DNA from: Cellulosimicrobium funkei | Lineage (GTDB): Bacteria > Actinomycetota > Actinomycetes > Actinomycetales > Cellulomonadaceae | Assembly (NCBI RefSeq): GCF_004519295.1 | Contig: NZ_SOZH01000006.1 | Coordinates: forward strand, 290,625-354,624 | DNA: 64,000 bases | Reading direction: 5' to 3' | Part shown: piece after piece, positions 1-8,334 of the stretch | Layout: every line of letters starts with the position of its first letter | Numbering within the stretch: the first letter of the stretch is position 1 | The notes under the pieces: generated by a model | What the model was told of the DNA's origin: nothing | What the model saw: only the letters and a program-made list of their open reading frames with translations | The model's database searches: none | Position numbers and translations under genes: made by a program

Positions 1-2067
1 GCCGCGCTCGACGACCGCGAGCGCACGTACGGCAGCGCCAAGCCGGCCCGGGCGCTCGCGGTGCTCGCACAGCTGCCGCAGGTCCCGCGCCGGTTCCTGC
101 CGCGCCTGACCGAGCTCGCGCTGGGCGAGGGCCGCACCTATCGCGCGACGGCGCAGGCGGCCCTGAGCACGCACCCCGGGGTGCGCGGGCTGGCCGAGCA
201 GGGCCTGGGCAACGGCCGGTCCGAGGTGCGCCGCAGCGCGGCGGAGTGGCTGGCCCGGCTCGGCGACGTCGAGGCGGTGCCTGCGCTGCGCGCCGCGCTG
301 GGCAAGGAGCGCAGCGAGGTCGTGCGCGCCGCGCTCCTCACGGCGCTCGAGGCGCTGGGCGAGGACATCTCGGCCGACCTCGCGCCCGAGGCGCTGCTCG
401 CGGAGGCGACCAAGGGCCTGCGCGCGAAGAAGCCCGTCAGCATGGCGTGGTTCGACCTCGACGCGCTGCCCGCGGCGCGCTGGGCGGCGGACGGCTCTCC
501 GGTGGAGCCGACGGTCCTGCGCTGGTGGGTCGTGCTCGCGGTCAAGCTCAAGGACCCGAGCGGTGCCGGGCTGCTGGAGCGGTACCTGTCGCTGCTCCAG
601 GAGGAGGACCGCGCCCGGCTCGGCAGCCACGTGCTCGCGGCGTGGGTCGCGCAGGACACGCGCAACCCCTCGCCGCAGGAGAGCGACGCGTACGCGACGG
701 CCGGTGCCCAGCTGCGGTACGACCAGTACCAGGCGTGGGCCAAACGCTCGCCCGAGCACTACTCGGTCGAGGCGTCCAAGACGCTCGAGGACCACCACCG
801 CGACCTGTACCGCGAGCACCAGGCCACGTACGTCGGCTCGGCGGTCAAGGACAAGGGTCTGCTCGCGCTGACCGTCGCGATGCCCGGCGCCGAGCTCGCC
901 GCGACGTTCCAGCGCTACGCGAAGGCGCACGTCGGGCGTCGCGCGCAGACCGAGGCGCTCGTGCACGCGCTCGCGGCGAACGGGCAGCCGGCCGCGATCC
1001 AGGAGCTCCTCGCCGTCTCGCGGCGGTTCCGCCAGGCGACGGTCCAGGAGACCGCGCAGCGGCTCGCGGGCGAGCTCGCGGAGCGGCGCGGCTGGACGGC
1101 GGACCAGCTCGCCGACCGCACCGTCCAGACCGCGGGCTTCGAGGACGACGGGCTGCTCCACCTCGACCTCGGCTCCCGGGAGTACGTCGGGCGCATCACC
1201 CCCGCGTTCACGCTTGAGCTCACGAGCGACGCCGGCAAGGTGGTCAAGGCGCTCCCGGCGCCCCGGGCGCTGGACGACCCCGAGCTCGTCGCGGCCGCTA
1301 AGAAGCAGCTCACCGCGAGTCGCAAGGAGCTCAAGGCCGTCGTCGCCCTGCAGACCCAGCGGCTCTACGAGGCGATGTGCGTGGGCCGCACGTGGACGGC
1401 GTCGGAGTGGCAGGAGTACCTCCTCGGGCACCCCGTGATGTCGCGCCTCGTCGAGCGGCTCGTCTGGGTCGAGAACCCCGGGACGGAGGGAGCCCGCCCG
1501 TTCCGGCCCGACGGCGGCGCGCTCGTCGACGCCGACGACGAGGACGTGGAGCTCGGGGCGGAGTCCACGGTCGGGCTCGCGCACGCCGTCCTGCTCGGCC
1601 CGGAGGCGACGGCGGCCTGGACGGCGCACCTGGCGGACTACGAGGTCGCCCCGCTCTTCGCGCAGCTCGACGTCACGACGCCCGACGTCCCCGCGGGTGC
1701 GACCGCGATCGACGACCACAAGGGCTGGTTCTCCGACAGCTTCTCGATCCGCGGGCGCGCCACGAAGCGGGGCTACTCCCGCTCGCAGGCCGAGGACGCC
1801 GGGTGGTTCAGCGCGTACACCAAGGCGTTCACCAGCGCGGGGATCGTCGTGCAGATCGAGTTCACGGGGTCGTTCGTCCCCGAGGAGAACATCCCGGCCG
1901 CGGTGACGGCGCTGACGTTCGAGCGGACGGGCCGCGGCTCCGGACGGGGGACCGCGCGGATCGCGGACCTGCCGCCCGTCCTCGTCGCGGAGGCGTACCG
2001 CGACTACGTGGCGGTGGCCGAGGCGGGGTCGTTCGACCCTGACTGGGAGCGGAAGAGCCAGTGGTGA
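1..2067 (+). CDS. DUF4132 domain protein, 5' end outside window (YehI/MolR-like)
   Basis: The frame is open from base 1, so the N-terminus lies outside the window. The visible 688 residues begin with alpha-helical repeats of HEAT type (alternating Leu/Ala helices over the first ~120 residues). They end in a DUF4132-like domain, recognisable by segments such as ELKAVVALQTQRLYEAMCVG and HPVMSRLVERLVW. DUF4132/WGR proteins are the MolR/YehI group, whose biochemical role is unknown. The gene heads a chain with MoxR, DUF5682, VWA and SWIM genes, the same set found around yehI in E. coli, so it is probably the scaffold of that complex. The family call is good; function is unknown. Confidence 0.8.
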   Translation, partial: AALDDRERTYGSAKPARALAVLAQLPQVPRRFLPRLTELALGEGRTYRATAQAALSTHPGVRGLAEQGLGNGRSEVRRSAAEWLARLGDVEAVPALRAALGKERSEVVRAALLTALEALGEDISADLAPEALLAEATKGLRAKKPVSMAWFDLDALPAARWAADGSPVEPTVLRWWVVLAVKLKDPSGAGLLERYLSLLQEEDRARLGSHVLAAWVAQDTRNPSPQESDAYATAGAQLRYDQYQAWAKRSPEHYSVEASKTLEDHHRDLYREHQATYVGSAVKDKGLLALTVAMPGAELAATFQRYAKAHVGRRAQTEALVHALAANGQPAAIQELLAVSRRFRQATVQETAQRLAGELAERRGWTADQLADRTVQTAGFEDDGLLHLDLGSREYVGRITPAFTLELTSDAGKVVKALPAPRALDDPELVAAAKKQLTASRKELKAVVALQTQRLYEAMCVGRTWTASEWQEYLLGHPVMSRLVERLVWVENPGTEGARPFRPDGGALVDADDEDVELGAESTVGLAHAVLLGPEATAAWTAHLADYEVAPLFAQLDVTTPDVPAGATAIDDHKGWFSDSFSIRGRATKRGYSRSQAEDAGWFSAYTKAFTSAGIVVQIEFTGSFVPEENIPAAVTALTFERTGRGSGRGTARIADLPPVLVAEAYRDYVAVAEAGSFDPDWERKSQW

Positions 2068-2103
2068 CCCGGCGGACGCTCCCGTGAGCGGCGGCGCCGA
2101 CCC

Positions 2104-3525
2104 GTGATCGTCGTCGCGACGCTCGCCTGGTTGCTCGTCGCCGTGCTCGCGCGCCGGTCGCCGGCGGTCCGGTCCGCCGTGAGCACGGCGACGTCGACGC
2201 TGCTCGCCCTCGCGGGGGTCGGGGCGGTCGTCGTCGTGGTGGCCGTCGCCGCGGACGACGGCGGGACCCGCGCGCTCGGCGCGCTCGCGAGCGTGCCCGT
2301 CGCGGCCGGCGCGGTCGCGGCGGGCACGTGGTGCGCGCGAGCGGTGGTCCGCCCGTGGACGGTGCGGCGGCGCGAGCGTGCGGCGGGCCGGGTCCCGTGG
2401 CAGGACCGCGTGCTCGCCGCCGCGTCGCGCACCGGGCCGCGCGTGCGGGGCGTGCGCGTCGCCGACGTCGCCGCCCGCTCGGCGTTCCGCGTCGCCGGGG
2501 TTCGCGTCACGGGCCTCGCCGCCGAGATGTCGTACTACGGCCTCATCTCGCTCATCCCGCTGACGACCGCGATCGGGTCGAGCCTCGGCTTCCTGCGCCC
2601 GCTCCTCGGCGACGACACCGTCGACTCGATCCGCTCCTCGATCGTCGGCGGGCTCACCACGGTGTTCGCCGAGCACGTGTCGACCTCGGTCGTCGCGCCG
2701 CTCGTCGACAGCCTCCTCGACGAGCAGCGCACCGGGTTCGCCGTCGGGTCGTTCCTCGTCGCGCTCTGGCTCGCGAGCCGCGTCTTCCGCGCCGCGGTCC
2801 GCGCCCTGGACGACGCGTACGGCGTCGAGCGGCGCCGCGGGGTCGTGGCGCAGTACGTCCTGGGGGTCGCGCTCGCCCTCGGCGCGATCGTCACGGCGGT
2901 GTCCGTCGTCGCGCTCGTCGTCGTCGGCCCGCTCCTGGGCGACGGCGCCGACCTGGCCGAGCGGCTCGGTCTCGACGCGGCATTCCGGCAGACGTGGGAC
3001 GTGCTGCGCTGGCCGACCGTCGTGCTCGTCTGCGGCGCGTACCTCACGCTGCTCTACCGCTACGCACCGAACGTCGACACGACGTGGCGGCGGTGCCTGC
3101 CGGGCGCGGCCGTCGGGACCGGCGGCGTCCTCCTCGTGTCCTGGGGGTTCGGTCTCTACGTCCGGCTCGCGGGACCGGCGGCGCCGGGCTCCGAGGCGGG
3201 GACGACGGCGGTCGTCCAGGCGGCCGGGCAGATGCTCGGCCTTGTCCTCGCCGGGGTCCTCTGGGGCTGGCTCACGAGCATCGTCGTGCTCGTGGGCGGC
3301 GTCGTGAACGCGGAGGCCGACCCGCACCGCGTGGTCCCGGCGGGACGCGCCACGGGCGCAGCCTGGGCCGGTGGGGAGAGCGCCCCCACGACGGGCACGG
3401 CCGCCGAACCCGTCGACGACCGCTCCCGCGGCACCGGCGCCGGCCGTGTGGGACGCGGCTCCTACGCTGACCTGCAGGACCACGGGCACGGTGCCCGCGA
3501 CCGGACCGAGGAGGAGCCCGGGTGA
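2104..3525 (+). CDS. YihY/virulence factor BrkB family membrane protein
   Basis: A 473-residue inner-membrane protein. The N-terminal ~90 residues contain two hydrophobic segments. The YihY core follows, with the family hallmark AAEMSYYGLISLIPLTTAIG near residue 140 and about four more membrane helices to residue ~405. The last ~70 residues are hydrophilic and probably cytoplasmic. The family was once annotated as RNase BN, but that activity belongs to another gene; YihY itself is a membrane protein of unclear function. The start is a GTG 36 bp after the DUF4132 stop. The stop overlaps the GTG of the MoxR gene by 4 bp, so it sits inside an otherwise conserved MoxR-VWA cluster where it is not normally expected. 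Confidence 0.85.
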   Translation: MIVVATLAWLLVAVLARRSPAVRSAVSTATSTLLALAGVGAVVVVVAVAADDGGTRALGALASVPVAAGAVAAGTWCARAVVRPWTVRRRERAAGRVPWQDRVLAAASRTGPRVRGVRVADVAARSAFRVAGVRVTGLAAEMSYYGLISLIPLTTAIGSSLGFLRPLLGDDTVDSIRSSIVGGLTTVFAEHVSTSVVAPLVDSLLDEQRTGFAVGSFLVALWLASRVFRAAVRALDDAYGVERRRGVVAQYVLGVALALGAIVTAVSVVALVVVGPLLGDGADLAERLGLDAAFRQTWDVLRWPTVVLVCGAYLTLLYRYAPNVDTTWRRCLPGAAVGTGGVLLVSWGFGLYVRLAGPAAPGSEAGTTAVVQAAGQMLGLVLAGVLWGWLTSIVVLVGGVVNAEADPHRVVPAGRATGAAWAGGESAPTTGTAAEPVDDRSRGTGAGRVGRGSYADLQDHGHGARDRTEEEPG

Positions 3526-4655
3526 CGAGCACGACGACCGGTGACGAGCAGGCGCCCCCGGCGCTCGCCGAGCTGCGACCGCCGGCGGAGGTCCGGTACG
3601 CCGACGAGCTCGCGGTGCTCGCGCAGGCCGACGCCCGACGCGGGGCCGACGTCCCGCCGGGCTGGCGCCTGAGCCCGCGCGCGGTGCGGGCGTTCGTCGT
3701 GGGCGACCGGGAGCTGGGCGTGAGCCGCAAGTTCTTCGGCGACGACCCGCTCGTCGACCGCGCGGTCGTGTCGTTGCTCGGCCGGCAGGGCCTCATGCTC
3801 GTCGGTGAGCCCGGTACGGCCAAGTCCCTGCTGTCCGAGCTGCTCGCGGCGGCCGCGAGCGGCACGTCGACCCTCACGGTGCAGGGCACCGCGGGCACGA
3901 GCGAGGACCACGTGCGGTACTCGTGGAACTACGCGCTGCTCATCGCGGAGGGTCCCAGCGAGCGCTCGCTCGTCCCGTCGCCCGTCTACCGTGCGATGGA
4001 GAGCGGGCGCGTCGCGCGGTTCGAGGAGATCACGCGCTGTGCCCCGGAGATCCAGGACACGCTCGTCTCCGTGCTGTCCGAGAAGCAGCTCATGGTCCCC
4101 GAGCTCGGCGCCGACGCCCGCGTCGCGGCGCGGCCCGGGTTCAACGTGCTCGCCACGGCGAACCTGCGCGACCGCGGGGTCCACGAGATGTCGGCCGCGC
4201 TCAAGCGGCGCTTCAACTTCGAGACGGTCGCGCCGATCCGCGACCGCGCGTTCGAGATCGAGCTCGTCGAGACGCGCCTCACCGCCGAGCTCGGGCCCGT
4301 CGAGGACCGACCGGTGCTCGACCGTGACGTGCTCGAGGTGCTCGTCACCGTGTTCCAGGACCTGCGCACCGGCACGACGGCGAGCGGCGCACCGGTCAAG
4401 CGCCCCGAGACCGTGATGTCGACGGCGGAGGCGGTGAACGTCGCGATCGCGGCGTCGCTCGAGGCGCGCTACCTCGGTGACGGCACGGTCACGGCGGGGC
4501 AGGTCGCGCGCCAGGTGGGCGGCGTCGCGCTCAAGGGCGACGAGGAGGACGCCCGGCGGCTGCGGCACTACGTGGACAACGTCGTGCGGGAGCGCGCGCG
4601 GTCGGACGCGCGCTGGAAGGACTTCCTCACCGCGGCGGGCGACCTGTGGCGGTAG
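3522..4655 (+). CDS. MoxR-family AAA+ ATPase (YehL-like)
   Basis: A 377-residue AAA+ ATPase. The Walker A motif is GEPGTAKSLL near residue 99, a Walker B-like FEEITR lies near residue 168, and sensor/arginine regions follow (LATANLRDRG, ALKRRFNFE). MoxR ATPases act as chaperones that remodel or insert metal into partner proteins, usually together with a VWA protein. Here the VWA gene is two genes downstream, with DUF5682 and SWIM proteins. The start is GTG inside a GTGA overlap with the YihY stop, implying translational coupling. It corresponds to E. coli yehL in gene order. The substrate is unknown. Confidence 0.9.
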   Translation: MTSTTTGDEQAPPALAELRPPAEVRYADELAVLAQADARRGADVPPGWRLSPRAVRAFVVGDRELGVSRKFFGDDPLVDRAVVSLLGRQGLMLVGEPGTAKSLLSELLAAAASGTSTLTVQGTAGTSEDHVRYSWNYALLIAEGPSERSLVPSPVYRAMESGRVARFEEITRCAPEIQDTLVSVLSEKQLMVPELGADARVAARPGFNVLATANLRDRGVHEMSAALKRRFNFETVAPIRDRAFEIELVETRLTAELGPVEDRPVLDRDVLEVLVTVFQDLRTGTTASGAPVKRPETVMSTAEAVNVAIAASLEARYLGDGTVTAGQVARQVGGVALKGDEEDARRLRHYVDNVVRERARSDARWKDFLTAAGDLWR

Positions 4656-7153
4656 CCCGGCGCGCCGCGTGGGACGCCGCGCCGCCGCGGCTGCGGCAGG
4701 CAGCCCACGACCTCGCGCTGCTGCGCGAGCGCGACGGCGTGCACCTCGTCGGGGTGCGCCACCACAGTCCCGCCTGCGCGGTCGCGGTGGCCGCGCTGGT
4801 CGCCGAGATCCGGCCGTCCGTCGTGCTCGTCGAGGGGCCCGAGGAGTACACGCGTCTCCTGCCCGCGCTGCTCGACGAGCGGACGGTCCCGCCCGTCGCG
4901 GTCCTCAGCCTCGCCGGCGACCTCGCGGACGCCGCGGGAGGCGGCGTGCGCGCCGCGGGCTTCTACCCGCTCGCGCGGTACTCGCCCGAGTGGGTCGCCG
5001 TGCGCGCGGGGCACGCGGCGGGCGCGGAGCTCGCGTTCGTCGACTCCCCGTGGGGGGAGCTTGCAGGAGAGGAGGACGACGAGCGGGGAGCCGCCGCGCG
5101 GACCGTCCTCGCGGAGCGCCACCTCGCGCACTCGCGCACGGTCGCCCGGCTCGCGGAGCGGCTCGGGTGCCGCGACCACGACGAGCTGTGGGACCACCTC
5201 TTCGAGGCGCGCGAGACGGCGCGCCTGCGCGACTGGCGCGAGCTCGTCGACGACGTGTTCGCGTGGGCCGCGCTCGCGCGGCTCGACTACGAGGACGAGG
5301 CGCTCGCCGCCGACGGCTCGCTCGACCGCGAGGCGCGCATGTCCGCGCGCGTCGCGGAGCACGCCGCGCGTGCGGACGGGCCGGTCGTCGTCGTGACGGG
5401 GGCGTTCCACACCCTCGCGCTCGTCGAGGCGCTCGTCGGGAGCGAGTACGGCACGGCGGTCGTGGCGCGGCGCCCCGCGGACGGGTACGGCGACCTCGCC
5501 GACGCTCCCGCGTGGCTCGTCCGCTACGACGACGAGCGGCTCGACGCCCTGCGGGGGTACGGCGCGGGCATGCCCGCGCCGGGCTACTACGACCGGCTCT
5601 GGGCCGCGCACCACGACCCGGCCGGGCCCGCTGCCGCCGCGGCCGGGGTGCTGGTCGACGTCGGGCGCGGGGCGTCGGAGCGCGGGGCACTCGTGAGCGT
5701 GGCGCAGTCCCAGGCCGCCGTCGAGCACGCGCACCGGCTCGCGGCCCTGCGGGAACGGCCCTGGCCGTGCCGCACCGACCTGCTCGACGCGATCGCCTCG
5801 TGCTACGTGAAGGACCCGGACGACCTGGACGCCGCGGGCGACCGACCGCTCGGTCTCGCGGTCGCCGAGGTCTTCGCCGGGCGCGCGCTCGGCGACGTCG
5901 CCCCGGGCGGTGCGGCCCCGCCGCTCGTCGAGGAGGCGCGTGCCCGCGCCCGGGCGCTGCGCCTCGACGTGTCCGACGCCGTGCCGCGCACCGTGCGGCT
6001 CGACGCCCGCCGTCGTGCCGCGCACCGCGACCGGCGCCGGTTCCTCGCGCTGTGCGCGTTCCTCGAGCTGGGCTTCGCCCGCCGGGTCTCCGGCCCCGAC
6101 CACGTCGCGGGCCGCGGGCTGGGCCTCGTGCTGGAGGAGTGGACGTACGCGTGGACGCCGCTCGTCGAGGCGCGCCTCGTCGAGCTCTCCCACCGCGGGG
6201 CGACGCTCGAGGCGGTCGCGGTCGCGCTGCTCGACGACGCACGTGTGCGGGCGCGCGAGGAGCGCTCGAGCGACGCCGTCGCGCGCCTCGTCGCGCAGTG
6301 CGTCGTCGTCGGCCTGCCGGAGCGGCTGCCCCCGCTCGTCGCCCTCGTGCGCACGACGCTCGACGTGGACCCGTCGCTCGCGTCCGTCGTCGCGGGCATG
6401 CGACGGCTCGTCGCGCTGTGGCGGGCGCGCGTCGAGCTGGAGCTGGGCGACCACGCGCAGGCCCTGCTCGACCTCGCGGAGCAGGGGCTGGCCACGGCCG
6501 CGTACCTGGTCCCGGACCTCGCGGCGGCCGACGCGACGACGCAGGACGACGCCCTGGCGAGCCTCGTCGCGCTGCGGTCCCTCGTGCGCGACGTGCGCGG
6601 CGCAGGCCGGGACGGACCGGGCTCGGCGGCCGCGACGGTGGGGCAGGCGCTCGCGCGCGTCCGGGAGGACGCCGACGCGTCCCCGGCGGTGCGCGGGGCG
6701 CTCACCGCGTTCGCCGCCGTCGACGACGAGCTCGACGACGAGCCCGGCGACCACGGGCTCGTCGAGCGGGTGCGCGCCCAGCTCGCACCCGGCGCGGACC
6801 CCGTGGCGGCGACGGCGTTCCTCGGCGGGGTCCTGCGCGCCGCCCCGGACCTGCTGCTCCACACGCCGGAGATGTTCGACGCCGTCGACGAGGGCCTGCG
6901 CGGTCTCGACGAGGACGCGTTCCGCGCGGTCCTGCCGGACCTGCGGCGCGCGTTCACGTGGTTGCGGCCGACCGAGACGCACCGGCTCGCCGAGCGCGTC
7001 GCCGCCCGCACCGGGACGCGCGCGGACGCGCTGGACCGGCGCGTGCACGTCTCGGAGGACGACCTGCGGGCCGCGCTGGTGGTGGAGCGCGAGCTCGTCG
7101 CCGTCCTCGAGCGGGACGGGCTGGGCGCGTGGGCTCGCGGGAGCGCCTCGTGA
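4646..7153 (+). CDS. DUF5682 family protein (YehM-like)
   Basis: An 835-residue cytoplasmic protein without signal peptide or membrane segments. The N-terminal motif LVGVRHHSPACAVAV (about residue 32), followed by VVLVEGPEEY, is characteristic of DUF5682 and recalls the TraB/ChaN/EreA-type fold with its His and Glu residues. The rest is helical. It starts at a GTG overlapping the MoxR gene by 10 bp and ends in a GTGA overlap with the VWA gene, so all three should be made together. The position between MoxR and VWA matches E. coli yehM. No biochemical function is established for the family. Confidence 0.85.
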   Translation: MAVARRAAWDAAPPRLRQAAHDLALLRERDGVHLVGVRHHSPACAVAVAALVAEIRPSVVLVEGPEEYTRLLPALLDERTVPPVAVLSLAGDLADAAGGGVRAAGFYPLARYSPEWVAVRAGHAAGAELAFVDSPWGELAGEEDDERGAAARTVLAERHLAHSRTVARLAERLGCRDHDELWDHLFEARETARLRDWRELVDDVFAWAALARLDYEDEALAADGSLDREARMSARVAEHAARADGPVVVVTGAFHTLALVEALVGSEYGTAVVARRPADGYGDLADAPAWLVRYDDERLDALRGYGAGMPAPGYYDRLWAAHHDPAGPAAAAAGVLVDVGRGASERGALVSVAQSQAAVEHAHRLAALRERPWPCRTDLLDAIASCYVKDPDDLDAAGDRPLGLAVAEVFAGRALGDVAPGGAAPPLVEEARARARALRLDVSDAVPRTVRLDARRRAAHRDRRRFLALCAFLELGFARRVSGPDHVAGRGLGLVLEEWTYAWTPLVEARLVELSHRGATLEAVAVALLDDARVRAREERSSDAVARLVAQCVVVGLPERLPPLVALVRTTLDVDPSLASVVAGMRRLVALWRARVELELGDHAQALLDLAEQGLATAAYLVPDLAAADATTQDDALASLVALRSLVRDVRGAGRDGPGSAAATVGQALARVREDADASPAVRGALTAFAAVDDELDDEPGDHGLVERVRAQLAPGADPVAATAFLGGVLRAAPDLLLHTPEMFDAVDEGLRGLDEDAFRAVLPDLRRAFTWLRPTETHRLAERVAARTGTRADALDRRVHVSEDDLRAALVVERELVAVLERDGLGAWARGSAS

Positions 7154-8334
7154 CGGCGGGCGGCGGTCTGGGCGTGGCCGGGCGGGCGGACGACCAGGAG
7201 GCCGCGCGGCGCTGGCGGCTCGTGCTGGGCCGGTACGCGGGCGACACGCTGCCCGTGGCGCCGCCGGACCAGGCGCTGGACCGCACGCTCGGGCACCTCT
7301 ACGACCGCGAGTACACAGCGCGCGGCCACCGGCACGGCACCGGGGGAGACCCCGACGGCGGCCCGGGCAGGGGCCGTGGAGGCGGCCGCGGAGGGTCGGT
7401 CGTCGAAGGGCTCGACTGGCTGGGGTCGGCGCGCGAGCTGTTCCCCCGCGAGACGTTCGAGCGCATGCAGGTCGAGGCGGTCGGTCGGTACGGCATGACG
7501 GAGCTGCTCGCGGACCCGGAGGCGGTCGAGGCCGTCGAGCCGAGCGCCGAGCTGGCGTCGGCGCTCCTGCGCGTGCGGGGCAGGCTCGGGCCGCAGGTGC
7601 AGGACGGGCTGCGACGGATCGTCGCGCGCGTCGTCGAGGACGTGGTGCGCCGCCTGCGCCCCCGCTTCGTGACGGCCGTCGACGGGCGCCGGGACCGGTC
7701 CCGCCGCTCGTTCGTGCGATCCAGCCGCACGTTCGACGCCGCCGCGACGGTCCGCGCGAACCTCGGCCGCTGGGACCCGGAGCGCGGGCGCCTGGTCGTC
7801 ACGGACCTGCGCTTCTCGGCGCGGCGGCGTCGGGCGCTGTCGTACGACGTCGTGCTGCTCGTCGACCAGTCGGGGTCCATGGCGGCCTCGGTGCTCTACA
7901 GCGCGGTGAGCGCGGGCATCCTCGCGGGGCTGCCGGGGATCACGGTCCGCCTCGTCCTGTTCGACACGGCGGTCGTCGACATGTCGCACCTCGCGCACGA
8001 CCCGGTGACGGTGCTGCTCACCGCGCAGCTCGGCGGGGGGACCGACATCGCGCGGGCCGTGCGGTACGCGGAGCAGCACGTGCGCGACCCGCGGCGCACG
8101 GTCGTCGCGCTCGTCAGCGACTTCGAGGAGGGCGGCTCGGTGTCGCAGCTGGTGTCCGCGGTGGGGCGCCTGCACGCGTCGGGCGTCCGGCTGCTCGGGC
8201 TCGCGGCCCTCGACGGGCAGGCGAACCCTGCGCACGACCGCGGCGTCGCCCGCCGGCTCGCCGAGCAGGGCATGGAGATCGCGGCGCTCACGCCGGAGCG
8301 GTTCGCCGAGTGGCTCGGCGAGGTGCTCCCGTGA
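7150..8334 (+). CDS. VWA domain protein, MoxR partner (YehP-like)
   Basis: A 394-residue protein. I place the start at the GTG that overlaps the DUF5682 stop; the frame stays open far upstream, but that part only shadows the MoxR and DUF5682 genes. A Gly/Arg-rich linker (residues ~60-80) precedes a helical region. The C-terminal VWA domain has a complete MIDAS: DQSGSMAAS near residue 239, a Thr in GGGTDIARAV, and an Asp in VSDFEEGG. VWA proteins bind a divalent metal and work with MoxR ATPases as remodelling complexes. The stop overlaps the SWIM gene start by 4 bp (GTGA). Confidence 0.9.
   Translation: MTAGGGLGVAGRADDQEAARRWRLVLGRYAGDTLPVAPPDQALDRTLGHLYDREYTARGHRHGTGGDPDGGPGRGRGGGRGGSVVEGLDWLGSARELFPRETFERMQVEAVGRYGMTELLADPEAVEAVEPSAELASALLRVRGRLGPQVQDGLRRIVARVVEDVVRRLRPRFVTAVDGRRDRSRRSFVRSSRTFDAAATVRANLGRWDPERGRLVVTDLRFSARRRRALSYDVVLLVDQSGSMAASVLYSAVSAGILAGLPGITVRLVLFDTAVVDMSHLAHDPVTVLLTAQLGGGTDIARAVRYAEQHVRDPRRTVVALVSDFEEGGSVSQLVSAVGRLHASGVRLLGLAALDGQANPAHDRGVARRLAEQGMEIAALTPERFAEWLGEVLP

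Noticed and set aside
4568..7048. 826-codon open frame on the minus strand
   Set aside because: It lies opposite DUF5682, its composition is that of a GC-rich mirror frame (His/Arg/Val-rich), and it has no recognisable domain.
4477..7149. Long open frame running into the VWA gene from 4477
   Set aside because: Its first 890 codons are Arg/Ala/Gly-rich and antisense to nothing real; they only shadow the MoxR and DUF5682 genes. The VWA protein starts at 7150 at the GTGA overlap.
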